From the NCBI RefSeq assembly GCF_947628055.1, contig NZ_CANQYJ010000004.1, positions 1-43,649 of the forward strand: DNA of 43,649 nucleotides, written 5' to 3'. Shown here in pieces: positions 26,118-34,586 of the stretch; the stretch's first letter is position 1; each line of letters begins with the position of its first letter. The stretch is from an uncultured Rikenella sp. (GTDB taxonomy: Bacteria > Bacteroidota > Bacteroidia > Bacteroidales > Rikenellaceae). The notes below the pieces were generated by a model. That model did no database searches. It was not told the origin of the DNA and worked only from the letters and a program-made list of their open reading frames with translations. The position numbers and the translations under genes were made by a program.

Positions 26118-27491
26118 ATGAAGAAAGAAGGGACTATTGTCGTTGTGGACGACAACCGGAGCATGTTGACCGCCATCGAGATACTGTTGAACGGCATATT
26201 CGAGAAAGTAGTGACCCTCGGCAGCCCCAACCGGCTGCTCAGCACCCTGCGCGAAGTGAAAGCCGACGTACTGCTGCTCGACATGAACTTCAGCTCCGGC
26301 ATCAACAGCGGCAACGAAGGGCTGTACTGGTTGTCGGAAGTCAAGAAAGCCGATCCCTCGATCGAAGTCGTGCTCTTCACCGCCTACGCCGACATCGACC
26401 TCGCCGTGAAAGCCATGCAGCGCGGCGCCGCCGACTTCGTCGTCAAGCCGTGGAACAACGCCAAACTCGTCGCCACGCTCCAGGCCGCACTGGCCCTGCG
26501 CAAATCGCGTTCGGAAGCCAAACAGCTCGGCGACATCAAACGCTCCTTCTCGCCCGAAAGGACATCCGAGAGTTCCATGTTCTGGGGGACATCTCCCGCC
26601 ATGCAGCGGCTGCGCACCCTCGTCGAGAAAGTGGCCGACACCGACGCCAACATCCTCATCACCGGCGAAAACGGAACCGGCAAAGAGATGCTCGCCCGCG
26701 AAATACACCGGCTTTCGGGGCGGAAAGACGAATTGATCGTCACCGTCGACCTGGGAGCCATTCCGGAGAGCCTGTTTGAAAGCGAACTCTTCGGCCACGT
26801 CAAAGGAGCCTTCACCGACGCCCGCACCGACCGGGCCGGCAAATTCGAGGCCGCGTCGAACGGCACCCTGTTCCTCGACGAAATCGGAAACCTCCCCTAC
26901 CACCAGCAGGCCAAACTGCTCACGGCGATACAGAGCCGGAGTATCGTCCGGGTGGGGAGCAACAGCCCCATTCCGGTGGACATCCGGCTCATCTCGGCCA
27001 CCAACCGCGACCTGAACCGCATGGTAGCCGCGGGTGAATTCCGCGAAGACCTCCTCTACCGCATCAACACCATCCACATCGAGCTTCCGCCGCTCTCGCA
27101 GCGTACCGAAGACATCGTGCCGCTGGCGCAGATTTTCCTGAAACGCTACGCCGCCAAATACGGGAAGCCCTGCGCCGATTTCGACAACGACGCGCAGGCC
27201 AAGATGCTCGGTCACGATTGGGCGGGCAATATCCGCGAATTGCAGCATACGGTCGAAAAAGCGGTCATCATGGCCGACAGCGACCGGATTACGGCCGACG
27301 AACTGTTGATCTCGCGGCGCGAAGCGAACGACAGCAAGCCCGCCATCGCCGTTTCGACCCTCGAAGAGATGGAGCGCACGATGATCGCCGATGCCATGCA
27401 CCGCCACGAAGGCAATCTGTCGGCCGTCGCCGCGCAGCTCGGCGTCACGCGCCAGACCCTCTACAACAAGATCAAGAAATACAACCTGTAA
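26118..27491 (+). CDS. Sigma-54-dependent response regulator (NtrC family)
   Basis: 457 residues. Receiver domain (1-120) with acidic pair D11/D12, phosphoacceptor D55 and K110. AAA+ domain with Walker A GENGTGKE (183-190), Walker B LFLDEIG (251-257) and the sigma-54 contact loop as GAFTDA (230-235) where most family members have GAFTGA. C-terminal Fis-type helix-turn-helix (NLSAVAAQLGVTRQTLYNKIKKY). When phosphorylated it should activate sigma-54 RNA polymerase from upstream sites. The paired TGTC-N9-GACA sites at three promoters of the divergent export cluster are its likely targets. It is followed after 12 bp by its histidine kinase. Confidence 0.94.
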   Translation: MKKEGTIVVVDDNRSMLTAIEILLNGIFEKVVTLGSPNRLLSTLREVKADVLLLDMNFSSGINSGNEGLYWLSEVKKADPSIEVVLFTAYADIDLAVKAMQRGAADFVVKPWNNAKLVATLQAALALRKSRSEAKQLGDIKRSFSPERTSESSMFWGTSPAMQRLRTLVEKVADTDANILITGENGTGKEMLAREIHRLSGRKDELIVTVDLGAIPESLFESELFGHVKGAFTDARTDRAGKFEAASNGTLFLDEIGNLPYHQQAKLLTAIQSRSIVRVGSNSPIPVDIRLISATNRDLNRMVAAGEFREDLLYRINTIHIELPPLSQRTEDIVPLAQIFLKRYAAKYGKPCADFDNDAQAKMLGHDWAGNIRELQHTVEKAVIMADSDRITADELLISRREANDSKPAIAVSTLEEMERTMIADAMHRHEGNLSAVAAQLGVTRQTLYNKIKKYNL

Positions 27492-27503
27492 CGATCCGCA
27501 ACG

Positions 27504-28829
27504 ATGTTCTATGCCCCGGTGACATTCCGATTGCTGGCGCTCCTGCTGCTCGTGGCGGCCGGAGCGGGGGCGACCGTGCTGTTCATTCTGTACGATTGGT
27601 ACGCCTTCGCCTTTTTCACAGCGGCTGTGTCGGCCGGCTCCGTCATGGAGGTGCTCCGCTTCAACCGCAGGAACGTCCGCAAGCTGATGTTCATGTTCAG
27701 CTCCATCGAGAACGGCGACTATTCGTTCAAGTTCACCGAACACACTCCGGGGCGGCACGACACGCTGGTCAATGCCTCTCTGAACCGGATCCGCGACCTG
27801 CTCGCCAAAGCCCGCGACGAGACGATCGAACAGGAGAAATATTTCCAACTGATTCTCGAGAGTGTCACGACGGGGATCGTCATCGTCAACGAGCGGGGCA
27901 ACGTGATGCAGACCAACCGCGAAGCGATCCGGCTCTTAGGGATCGAACCGTTCACCCATGTCGCGCAGCTGGCGCGGATCGACGAGCGGTTCCCGGCCCT
28001 GATGCGCGACATCGGAGCGGGAGAAAGCCGCCAGCTGGAGTGCAGCGACGAACGCGGTTCGGTCACCTTCTCTGTCCACGCCTCTTCGATCGTGCGCCGC
28101 GGCGAGCGGTTGAAGATTCTGGCCCTGACGGACATCGAAAACGAGCTGTCGGATCGTGAAATCGAATCGTGGACCCGGTTGATCCGGGTGCTGACCCACG
28201 AGATCATGAATTCGATCAATCCGATCACGTCGATCAGCGATTCGCTGGTCGAACGGGTAAAAGACGAAGACGACGGACTGATCCGGCAGGGACTGGAGAC
28301 CATCGGTCGGACGGCCAAAGGGTTGATCTCGTTCGTCGAGTCGTACCGGAAGTTCACCCGGCTGCCGGCGCCGCAGCCGACGCTGTTCTACGTTCGGGAA
28401 TTTATGGAGGGCCTTCGGTCGCTGGCTTTGGCGACGATACCCGAGGGGGCGCGACGGGTAGAGATACGGCTTTCGGTGGAGCCGGACGACTTGATTTTGT
28501 ATGCCGACCGGGGGTTAGTGTCCCAAGTGGCGATCAATCTGCTCAAGAATGCAATCGAAGCGACGCTCGACACGGTCGATCCGCGGATCGATTTCACGGC
28601 CACGATCGACAGCCGCGAGCAGGTGATCCTGACGGTGGCGAACAATGGGCCGAGTATCCCGCCGGAGGTGGCGGAGCATATTTTCATCCCGTTTTTCACG
28701 ACCAAAACGGGCGGGTCGGGTGTGGGGCTGAGTCTCTCGCGCCAGATCATGCGTCTGCACGGGGGCACGCTCAAGTACCGGCCGGCGGCGGAAGGCTCTG
28801 GCTCGGTTTTCATCATGACTTTTAAATAA
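27504..28829 (+). CDS. Sensor histidine kinase, partner of the NtrC-type regulator
   Basis: 441 residues. Two N-terminal membrane helices (about 8-29 and 33-48) with almost no periplasmic loop, so the signal is probably sensed in the membrane or cytoplasm. A HAMP/PAS-like region follows (about 60-210; FQLILESVTTGIVIVNERG). The H-box is THEIMNSINPI (H232). The ATPase domain has the N-box NLLKNAIEA, FFTTKTGGSGVGLSLS and a final glycine box. Start at ATG 27504, 12 bp after the regulator stop, so the two form an operon. It should control the phosphorylation of D55 in that regulator. Confidence 0.93.
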   Translation: MFYAPVTFRLLALLLLVAAGAGATVLFILYDWYAFAFFTAAVSAGSVMEVLRFNRRNVRKLMFMFSSIENGDYSFKFTEHTPGRHDTLVNASLNRIRDLLAKARDETIEQEKYFQLILESVTTGIVIVNERGNVMQTNREAIRLLGIEPFTHVAQLARIDERFPALMRDIGAGESRQLECSDERGSVTFSVHASSIVRRGERLKILALTDIENELSDREIESWTRLIRVLTHEIMNSINPITSISDSLVERVKDEDDGLIRQGLETIGRTAKGLISFVESYRKFTRLPAPQPTLFYVREFMEGLRSLALATIPEGARRVEIRLSVEPDDLILYADRGLVSQVAINLLKNAIEATLDTVDPRIDFTATIDSREQVILTVANNGPSIPPEVAEHIFIPFFTTKTGGSGVGLSLSRQIMRLHGGTLKYRPAAEGSGSVFIMTFK

Positions 28830-28835
28830 TCCTAT

Positions 28836-30210
28836 GTTTATTTAGCACTGTGCCGTATGGGACTGTCGCTTTCTTGAAAGAAAGGCCCCATAAGGGCTTT
28901 CCGGGCTGTAATTACCCAATCCTTACGCTCCGCAGTCCTCTTGCATCAAGCTTTCTTTGGGCCGGGGAATAGATCGCTCTTCATATTGCGATCCTTTAGA
29001 ACCGCCGACCTCTGCGGTGCCGCCGGGCACTCTGACCGGGAGTTTGCTCTGCCTTAGGGCGCGCGAGGTCGAACACGCAGAATTTTTATTATACGATTAA
29101 AAAGTAGGCATTTCTTATCGCTCATGCCGCGGGGCACTTCCTTTCTTGGGTGACCAAGAACCGAGCGGCGTACCGAGTGCAGAGACCGCTTGCGGGCTAT
29201 GCCGAGGCAGCGCGAGGAAGACCGCAGGTCAAAGGAAGCAAAGAAGTCACCGGGAATCGGTTTCGCCTTGTCGAAAGCCAGTCGTTCAGCCCGGCTTTCT
29301 CAAGGCAAAACGCGACATTCCCGGAAGCGCTTTCGCTTGCACTTTAGATTTGTCGGGGGGATGGCAAAGGGGGGTGTCCCCCCTTTGATGCGCTTTTGCT
29401 TACTTTTGGGGCATACCAAAAGTAAGTGCCGGCCCGGCATGAGGGCTGCGAAGAAAAGGTTTTCTTAAAGAAAAGAGCGTCGGTTTGAAACGAGAAAAGG
29501 AAAGTTTTTCTGGTTCCTTTTGTTCACAACCGAGCAGCGTTCCGAGGGCAGAGGCTGCTTGCGGGCTATGCCGAGGTAGCGTGAGGAAGACCGCAGGTCA
29601 AAGGAAGCAAAGAAGTCACCGGGAATCGGTTTCACCTTGTCGAAAGCCGGTCGTTCTGCCCGGCTTTCTCAAGGTAAAACACGACATTCCCGGGGATGCT
29701 TTCGCGCTCAGAAAAATACCTCGGCTGTGATCTCTCTATATCTGGCCGGAGCCATCCCGGGCGACAGCCTGGGGCCACTGGGCACTCGAGCCCCAGTCGT
29801 TTGTGGTTTTATTGGCCGCTCTACCCCCAACCCCGTTAGCTTTGACCGTTTTCCTGTTGGAGTCCAAGTAAACCGCGCCCCTCGGTCGCGCGAGTCGCCG
29901 CCACCCCGCGCGGCGCGAGCAACTTCGACGGTGCTCGTTGCTCTTTCCGCTGGCGGCGACCCGGTACTATATAGAATCATTCTTTGCCCGCGTGCCGGGA
30001 TGAACATTCTTTGTCCGCGCGCTGGCGGAAATCTTGTTCAAAAGCGCAAGCTGCTTTTGAACGATTTCCTTCTCCAGCTGTCGCGCGCGGGGTGCCGCTC
30101 GGCACTCGAACCGGGCCGCCTCTACCCTGAGAGCGGCGAGGAAGCCGGAGGCAAAACGAGCATAGCGAAATTAAAAGGTACGGTTCCATACAGAACAGTG
30201 TTAAATAAAC
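28836..30210. repeat. Large non-coding mosaic repeat element (1.4 kb) with terminal inverted repeats
   Basis: The left end GTTTATTTAGCACTGTGCCG and the inverted right end GTTTATTTAACACTGTTCTG match over more than 30 bp with a few differences. The element begins 6 bp after the kinase stop. The interior holds: the GGGCTTTCCGGGCTGTAATTA and CTCCGCAGTCCTCTTGCAT modules shared with other elements; two direct copies of a ~180-bp segment (29159-29337 and 29528-29705, offset 369); a CTTACTTTTGG hairpin (29399-29426); and a 100-bp segment shared with the element at 5533-7351 (30011-30115). No credible gene is seen. Confidence 0.7.
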
Positions 30211-30285
30211 CTACCATAAAACATCTAATCGCCACAGACAATCATCGTTTTTTGAATGCGACAGCCGGGGATATTTTCCGGAATA

Positions 30286-30315
30286 TTGCGTTTTCGGGAA
30301 AAAAGGCTATCTTTG
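30286..30315 (+). promoter_or_regulatory. Promoter for tRNA-Cys
   Basis: TTG (30286-30288), a 19-bp spacer, then TATCTTTG (30308-30315), a perfect TAnnTTTG box. It ends 16 bp before the tRNA, in the expected place. Confidence 0.8.
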
Positions 30316-30331
30316 CACTGACACTACGTCG

Positions 30332-30405
30332 GGTCGGTTGGCCGAGTGGTTAGGCAGAGGTCTGCAAAACCTCGTACAGCAGTTCAAATCTGCTACCGAC
30401 CTCCA
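30332..30405 (+). tRNA. tRNA-Cys (anticodon GCA)
   Basis: Full cloverleaf: acceptor GGTCGGT pairs with ACCGACC; D-arm GCC/GGC; anticodon arm GAGGT-CTGCAAA-ACCTC with anticodon GCA; T-arm AGCAG-TTCAAAT-CTGCT. Discriminator T, as expected for Cys, and the CCA end is encoded. A promoter and a terminator flank it as a single-gene unit. Confidence 0.96.
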
Positions 30406-30410
30406 TGCAA

Positions 30411-30453
30411 GCGGGTTATCAATCATCTGGATTGATAACCCGCTTTCGTTTTT
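30411..30453 (+). terminator. Terminator after tRNA-Cys
   Basis: Perfect 14-bp stem (GCGGGTTATCAATC) with a 5-nt loop, followed by a T-rich tail (TTTCGTTTTT). It begins 5 bp after the tRNA. Confidence 0.9.
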
Positions 30454-30455
30454 CC

Positions 30456-31002
30456 GTTTGTCACACAGACAGGGGCAGACATCCAGATTCGTCGGAATTT
30501 TCGTATCCCGACTGCCTACCCTCATCCGCAGATACGGTTTGTCCGTTCGGATACATTTGCCAATCGAATATACTGCCGTAATCCAACTTGATTGCGATCA
30601 TCGCAGAAGCAAAATAATTTCATGGCTGTCAAAGAAATTTCACGGATTGACAGCATTGTCAGTAGATAGGTGCAGACAAAAAGCAGGTCGGAAGTATCCA
30701 ATAGACTTCCGACCTGCTTTCTTTAGGATTGTAAAAACGGTTGTAACAAATGTTCTGCTTGAAGTATTGCAACACCGACTGATCTTACGGCGAACTCCCA
30801 TCAACGCAGATGGAATCTCAGCCCCATTTATATCTGGATTGTAGCGGCATTCTTTATCAACCGTTTTTCGGTTCGGACCGGTGCTATATTCCCCGTGGGT
30901 GGTCTCTACTCTAAAAACTCGGCAACCGGCGCTCGAACCGGCCCTTGTGGGTTGCGCTTTCATTCAAAACCTCAACGGAACTCCAGGTCGAAAAATACAA
31001 AT
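30456..31002. other. Intergenic region without a recognised gene
   Basis: About 550 bp between the tRNA terminator and the glycosyltransferase stop. The track ORFs here (30338-30844 plus, 30640-30963 minus) resemble no family I know; the first overlaps the tRNA. The minus ORF has Cys/Arg-rich, low-complexity content and I do not call it. The only clear structure is the hairpin at 30681-30719. GC content is lower than in neighbouring genes. Confidence 0.5.
30681..30719. terminator. Perfect 15-bp hairpin, possible bidirectional terminator
   Basis: AAGCAGGTCGGAAGT pairs fully with its reverse complement around a 9-nt loop. An A-run precedes it and TTCTTT follows, so it could stop transcription in either direction. 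For the minus-strand glycosyltransferase it would lie 284 bp past the stop. Confidence 0.5.
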
Positions 31003-31734
31003 CTATCGCCCCGCCGCCCGCCGTATTTTGCGGAAACGCATACGCAACACACCCCAGAACGCCTCGCCGAAGATGCCGCTGCTCATCTTCGAACAGCCCC
31101 GCGTCCGATCGGTAAAAATAATCGGCACCTCCGTAATCCGGAATCCCAGCTTCCACGCCGAATACTTCATCTCGATCTGGAATCCATACCCCCTCATGCG
31201 AATCCTCCCGATATCGATCGTGCGCAGCACCTCCGCGCGGAAACAGACGAAACCCGCCGTGCAGTCCCGCACCGGTATCCCCAGCACCCGCCGCACATAC
31301 GCCGAAGCATAGTACGACATGATCACCCTCCCGATCGGCCAGTTGATGACATTTACCCCCGTCACATACCGCGAGCCGATCGCCACGTCAGCTCCCCCCT
31401 CGCGGCAAGCCCTATAAAGCCGCACCAGATCGTCCGGATCGTGCGAAAAATCGCAGTCCATCTCGAAAATATAATCATACCCCTGCTGCAAAGCCCACTG
31501 GAAACCCGTGATATACGCCGTCCCTAACCCCTGCTTGCCGCTGCGCTCGATCATGTGGAGCCGCCCGGCATACTCCCGCGCCATCGCCCGCCGCACCACC
31601 TCCGCCGTACCGTCCGGCGAACCGTCGTCGATCACCAGCATGTCGAATGCTTCGGGGAGCGAAAACACCTTTTCGATCATCGCTTCGATATTCTCGATCT
31701 CGTTGTAAGTAGGGATGATAACGACCTTTTTCAT
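31003..31734 (-). CDS. Polyprenol-phosphate mannosyltransferase-like glycosyltransferase (GT2)
   Basis: 243 residues from ATG 31734 (MKKVVIIPTYNEIENIEAM); the upstream ORF extension overlaps the divergent gene and is rejected. GT2 motifs: IPTYNE, VIDDGSPDGT, the metal-binding DxD-like MDCDFSHDP, and GSRYVTG. It matches dolichol-phosphate mannose synthase-like proteins, which load a sugar from a nucleotide donor onto a polyprenyl phosphate at the inner membrane. No C-terminal membrane helices are seen, as in the short soluble or peripheral forms. The exact sugar is unknown. It is divergent from the GH20-like gene, with a 74-bp gap holding both promoters. Confidence 0.9.
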   Translation of the reverse strand: MKKVVIIPTYNEIENIEAMIEKVFSLPEAFDMLVIDDGSPDGTAEVVRRAMAREYAGRLHMIERSGKQGLGTAYITGFQWALQQGYDYIFEMDCDFSHDPDDLVRLYRACREGGADVAIGSRYVTGVNVINWPIGRVIMSYYASAYVRRVLGIPVRDCTAGFVCFRAEVLRTIDIGRIRMRGYGFQIEMKYSAWKLGFRITEVPIIFTDRTRGCSKMSSGIFGEAFWGVLRMRFRKIRRAAGR

Positions 31735-31760
31735 CTTGCGGCTCGATAGGAATGGAATGA

Positions 31761-31768
31761 TAAAGGTA
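31761..31768 (-). promoter_or_regulatory. Candidate -7 box for the glycosyltransferase gene
   Basis: The minus strand reads TACCTTTA, 7 of 8 to TAnnTTTG, 26 bp before the ATG at 31734. It lies only 11 bp from the divergent box at 31780. Confidence 0.4.
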
Positions 31769-31779
31769 GAATTTTTGTT

Positions 31780-31787
31780 TATCTTTG
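31780..31787 (+). promoter_or_regulatory. -7 box for the GH20-like gene
   Basis: TATCTTTG, a perfect TAnnTTTG box. It lies so close to the first possible starts (TTG 31785, ATG 31791) that the protein must begin at ATG 31809, about 15 nt after the expected transcription start. Confidence 0.6.
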
Positions 31788-31808
31788 GAGATGATTTTTC
31801 CGAAAAAT

Positions 31809-32795
31809 ATGCGCCTCGGATTTTCGGTGCGGCAGGCGCTACGCACAGCTTTCTGCGCGGTGATCCTGTTAAGTTCCGGTTCCGTCGCCGCCCAGCAGCA
31901 GAAAAACGATGCCGAGGCACACAAGCCGAGGCAGTCGGTGCAGACCCGGCAAAAGTTCATGCTGGACAAGAGCGTCTTCGTCACCTCCGATTTCGAGCAT
32001 CGCAATACAGCTGCCGATTTCGCCAAATGGCTCCGCACACAGGGCGTAGCGGCGTCCAATGCCTATAACAAGGCCCGCAACCGCATCACTTTCGTCAAAG
32101 TGAACGCGATCGAGGGGGCGGCAGGGAACGACGCGTGGCAGATCAGCGTCAAGACCCGGCGGATCACGGTGGCTTTTACCAGCGGGAATGCCTTGCGGCA
32201 TGCGGTAGGGATATTGAAAGGCAGGGTGGTTCGGGAAGCCTCGGGCGACAGGTATATACCGGGCGGAATCGCGACCGACTGGGGGGCGCGCACAACGTCT
32301 CGGGATCACGATGCCATGACGGACGCGGCTGGAAGTTTGAGGTCGGTCGGCGACTTAGAAACGGTGGTCAAACGGTTGGGCGGACGCTCGAAGGAAGTTT
32401 ATCTCATTTTGGTGAGTACGGACCATTGGCGCATGGAAAGTCCTTCGCTGGAAATAGCGGGTTCGGCGGCGCGCCTCTACCCGACCGACGGATACTACAC
32501 GATCCGACAGCTGCAACAGGTGGCGGCAGCGGCGAAACGAAGCCATGTCGAAATCATACCCACTCTCGAGCTATTGTCCGAAAACCGGGCCTTTACGGCG
32601 GCTTTCGGACACTCGGTCTTTTCGGTGGAGGGAATGCGGTTAGTGCGGGCGGCCATCGAGGACTGCATCGACGCGCTGCATCCGTCCAAAATCTGTCTGG
32701 GCAGCATGTCGCCGCAGGCGGATATGCGGTACATGGAATTTATTTCCGACCTCGCTTCGATGTTGGGGGTGGAATTGGTCATTATCGAATCGTAG
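31809..32795 (+). CDS. Exported, degenerate GH20 (beta-hexosaminidase-like) protein
   Basis: 328 residues from ATG 31809, chosen because the -7 box excludes the earlier starts; it has a signal peptide ending near SGSVAAQ. The first half resembles the alpha/beta domain that precedes GH20 catalytic domains. The second half resembles the start of a GH20 barrel: VYLILVSTDHWRMES recalls the usual HLHLTDDQGWR strand, and VEIIPTLELLSENRAFTAAF recalls the IEVIPEIDMPGHS strand. The usual GGDE catalytic pair is not present; the matching place reads ICLGSMSP. The protein ends soon after, so the barrel is incomplete. It is likely non-catalytic, or a remnant that stays in frame. Family assignment is by pattern and moderate. 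Confidence 0.55.
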   Translation: MRLGFSVRQALRTAFCAVILLSSGSVAAQQQKNDAEAHKPRQSVQTRQKFMLDKSVFVTSDFEHRNTAADFAKWLRTQGVAASNAYNKARNRITFVKVNAIEGAAGNDAWQISVKTRRITVAFTSGNALRHAVGILKGRVVREASGDRYIPGGIATDWGARTTSRDHDAMTDAAGSLRSVGDLETVVKRLGGRSKEVYLILVSTDHWRMESPSLEIAGSAARLYPTDGYYTIRQLQQVAAAAKRSHVEIIPTLELLSENRAFTAAFGHSVFSVEGMRLVRAAIEDCIDALHPSKICLGSMSPQADMRYMEFISDLASMLGVELVIIES

Positions 32796-32846
32796 GGGCG
32801 GCGTTTTTTAGAGCCGTGTCGAATTTTTAGCCGAATACAACGAGTT

Positions 32847-33299
32847 ATGCGGGCGGTGGTTCAACGGGTATCGAAAGCCTCGGTGGCTGTCGGAGGAGTT
32901 CCGGTGGCGGAGATCGGCCGAGGTTTGCTGGTATTGTTAGGCGTTTCGGTCGATGACGCCGAAGAAGACGCACGCTGGTTGGCGGCCAAGATCGCACGAA
33001 TGCGCATCTTTGCCGACGAGGCTCAGGCGATGAACCGTTCGGTAGTCGAGGCGGGAGGCGAGGCGTTGGTGGTGAGCCAGTTCACGCTGCAGGCCTCCAC
33101 GCGGAAAGGGAACCGCCCTTCGTTTATTGCGGCGGCCCGGCCGGAAGCGGCCATCCCTTTATACGAATCGTTTACGGAACAACTCTCGACAGAGATCGGG
33201 CGCCCGGTGCCGACGGGGCGGTTCGGGGCGGACATGCAGGTGGCGCTCGTAAACGACGGGCCGGTGACGATCGTGATCGACTCCAAACTCAGGGAATAA
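32847..33299 (+). CDS. dtd: D-aminoacyl-tRNA deacylase
   Basis: 150 residues, the standard Dtd length. It removes D-amino acids (and mischarged glycine) from t[21 protein letters not shown] (about 77-81) and the [10 protein letters not shown] segment near the end are the conserved Dtd signatures, including the catalytic Thr region. It starts 51 bp after the GH20-like gene and ends 9 bp before the polyprenyl synthase gene, so it is probably in one transcription unit with the latter. Confidence 0.95.
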   Translation: MRAVVQRVSKASVAVGGVPVAEIGRGLLVLLGVSVDDAEEDARWLAAKIARMRIFADEAQAMNRSVVEAGGEALVVSQFTLQASTRKGNRPSFIAAARPEAAIPLYESFTEQLSTEIGRPVPTGRFGADMQVALVNDGPVTIVIDSKLRE

Positions 33300-33308
33300 C
33301 AGGGGTCT

Positions 33309-34310
33309 ATGGCGAATTTAGACGATATAACAGCTCCCGTAGCAGCGGAATTCGAGACGTTCCGAAGGTTGCTGAGGGAGGCGACGGTTTCGGAACAGCC
33401 TTTCATGCGGCCGATCACGCGGGACATTCTGCACAGCGGCGGGAAACAGATGCGCCCGCTGCTGACGCTGCTGACAGCGGCGCTGCACGGGAGCGCGGCA
33501 GACCCGAAAGTACAGTCGGCGGCGGTGCTGGTCGAGATGATCCACTGGTCGACGCTGGTGCACGACGATGTGATCGACGAGGCTTATGTGCGGCGGGGGC
33601 AGTGGACGCCGGGGACGCTGCTGAGATCGAAATCGGCGGTGTTGGTGGGAGACTACCTGTTTTCGAAAGGGCTGGCGCAGGCTTCCCGGACGGGAAGTTT
33701 CGGAGCGATCCGCTCGACTACGCGGGCGATCGAGTTGATTGTGGACGGGGAGTTGATGCAGATGGAACATGCGCGGTTGATGGATACGACGGAAGCGGCG
33801 TATACGGATATTATCCGGCACAAAACGGCGGCGCTGATCGCTTCGGCGGCGGAATGCGGCGCCCTCCCGGCGTTCGGGGACGATGCCGATGCGCCGCAGG
33901 TGCGGAATATGTACCGGTTCGGGGAGTTGTTAGGGCTGGCGTTCCAGATCAAGGACGACCTGCTGGATTTCGGCTTCGCGGAGGACGGGAGCCGGCTTAA
34001 AACGGGGAAGGTGTCGTGCAATGATTTAAGAGAGCGGAAGATGACGCTGCCGCTGATCCATGCTTTGGACGAGATTCCGGCGGGCGAGCGGCGCAAGGTG
34101 CTGGAACACCTGCGGCGCGCCGCTGAACGCACGGATTCTGTGGAATGGCTGCGCGATTTCGTGGGGCATAGCAGCGGGGTGGCTTATTCGGTGCAGGTGA
34201 TGGAAGGTTATCACCGGGAGGCGGCGGCTTTGCTGGCTCCTTATCCCGATTCGCCGGTGCGGCGGGCGTTGGAGGCCTATGCGGCCTATGTAGTGGGCCG
34301 GGCGTTCTGA
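33309..34310 (+). CDS. Polyprenyl diphosphate synthase
   Basis: 333 residues, trans-type isoprenyl diphosphate synthase. First Asp-rich motif DDVID (86-90) followed by RRG; second Asp motif KDDLLD (215-220); GGKQMRP for substrate binding near 45-50. It extends isoprenyl diphosphates, most likely for the menaquinone side chain (octaprenyl type), though chain length cannot be fixed from sequence. Bulky residues before the first motif are few, which fits a long-chain product. The gene follows dtd by 9 bp. Menaquinone would serve the SdhCAB complex encoded further on. Confidence 0.92.
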   Translation: MANLDDITAPVAAEFETFRRLLREATVSEQPFMRPITRDILHSGGKQMRPLLTLLTAALHGSAADPKVQSAAVLVEMIHWSTLVHDDVIDEAYVRRGQWTPGTLLRSKSAVLVGDYLFSKGLAQASRTGSFGAIRSTTRAIELIVDGELMQMEHARLMDTTEAAYTDIIRHKTAALIASAAECGALPAFGDDADAPQVRNMYRFGELLGLAFQIKDDLLDFGFAEDGSRLKTGKVSCNDLRERKMTLPLIHALDEIPAGERRKVLEHLRRAAERTDSVEWLRDFVGHSSGVAYSVQVMEGYHREAAALLAPYPDSPVRRALEAYAAYVVGRAF

Positions 34311-34410
34311 CCGGGGCTAAGGGCTCCGGACACGTCTTGGCTTCTGGCATGCCGTATTCAACCGCAAGGTCGGCAGGATAACGGCGACACATTCAAAATC
34401 TGCACGCCCC

Positions 34411-34565
34411 TTTTCGTAAACGCGATTATATACTTTATCGTACCAGCCATCCCTTGTCCCGATTTTTCGGCTCGCGCCGCCCCCCGGCCGTGAAAAACGG
34501 CCGAGGGCGCAGAGCCGAACTCGAAAGAGAAGAAAAGTACAATTATAATCGCGTTCGTAAAAAGG
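34411..34565. repeat. Inverted-repeat element between convergent genes
   Basis: ACGCGATTATA occurs near the left end (34420-34430) and inverted near the right end (34540-34555), with similar flanks extending the match. Inside are nested palindromes: CGGCTC/GAGCCG and a CGGCCGT/ACGGCCG hairpin. It may act as a bidirectional terminator between the polyprenyl synthase and the secreted protein gene. It does not share ends with the larger elements. Confidence 0.55.
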
Positions 34566-34586
34566 AAGGCGCCTCGCGGGTATAAA

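Noticed and set aside
26103-27848. 581-residue minus-strand ORF
   Set aside because: Complement of the sigma-54 activator and the start of the kinase; no recognisable domain.
29146-30353. Plus-strand ORFs in the 28836-30210 element
   Set aside because: They follow the repeated segments, give the same peptide from both copies, and the last runs into the tRNA-Cys region.
30890-30960. T-arm-like GGTTCGAGC on the minus strand, possible second tRNA
   Set aside because: No acceptor, D-arm or anticodon arm could be folded around it.
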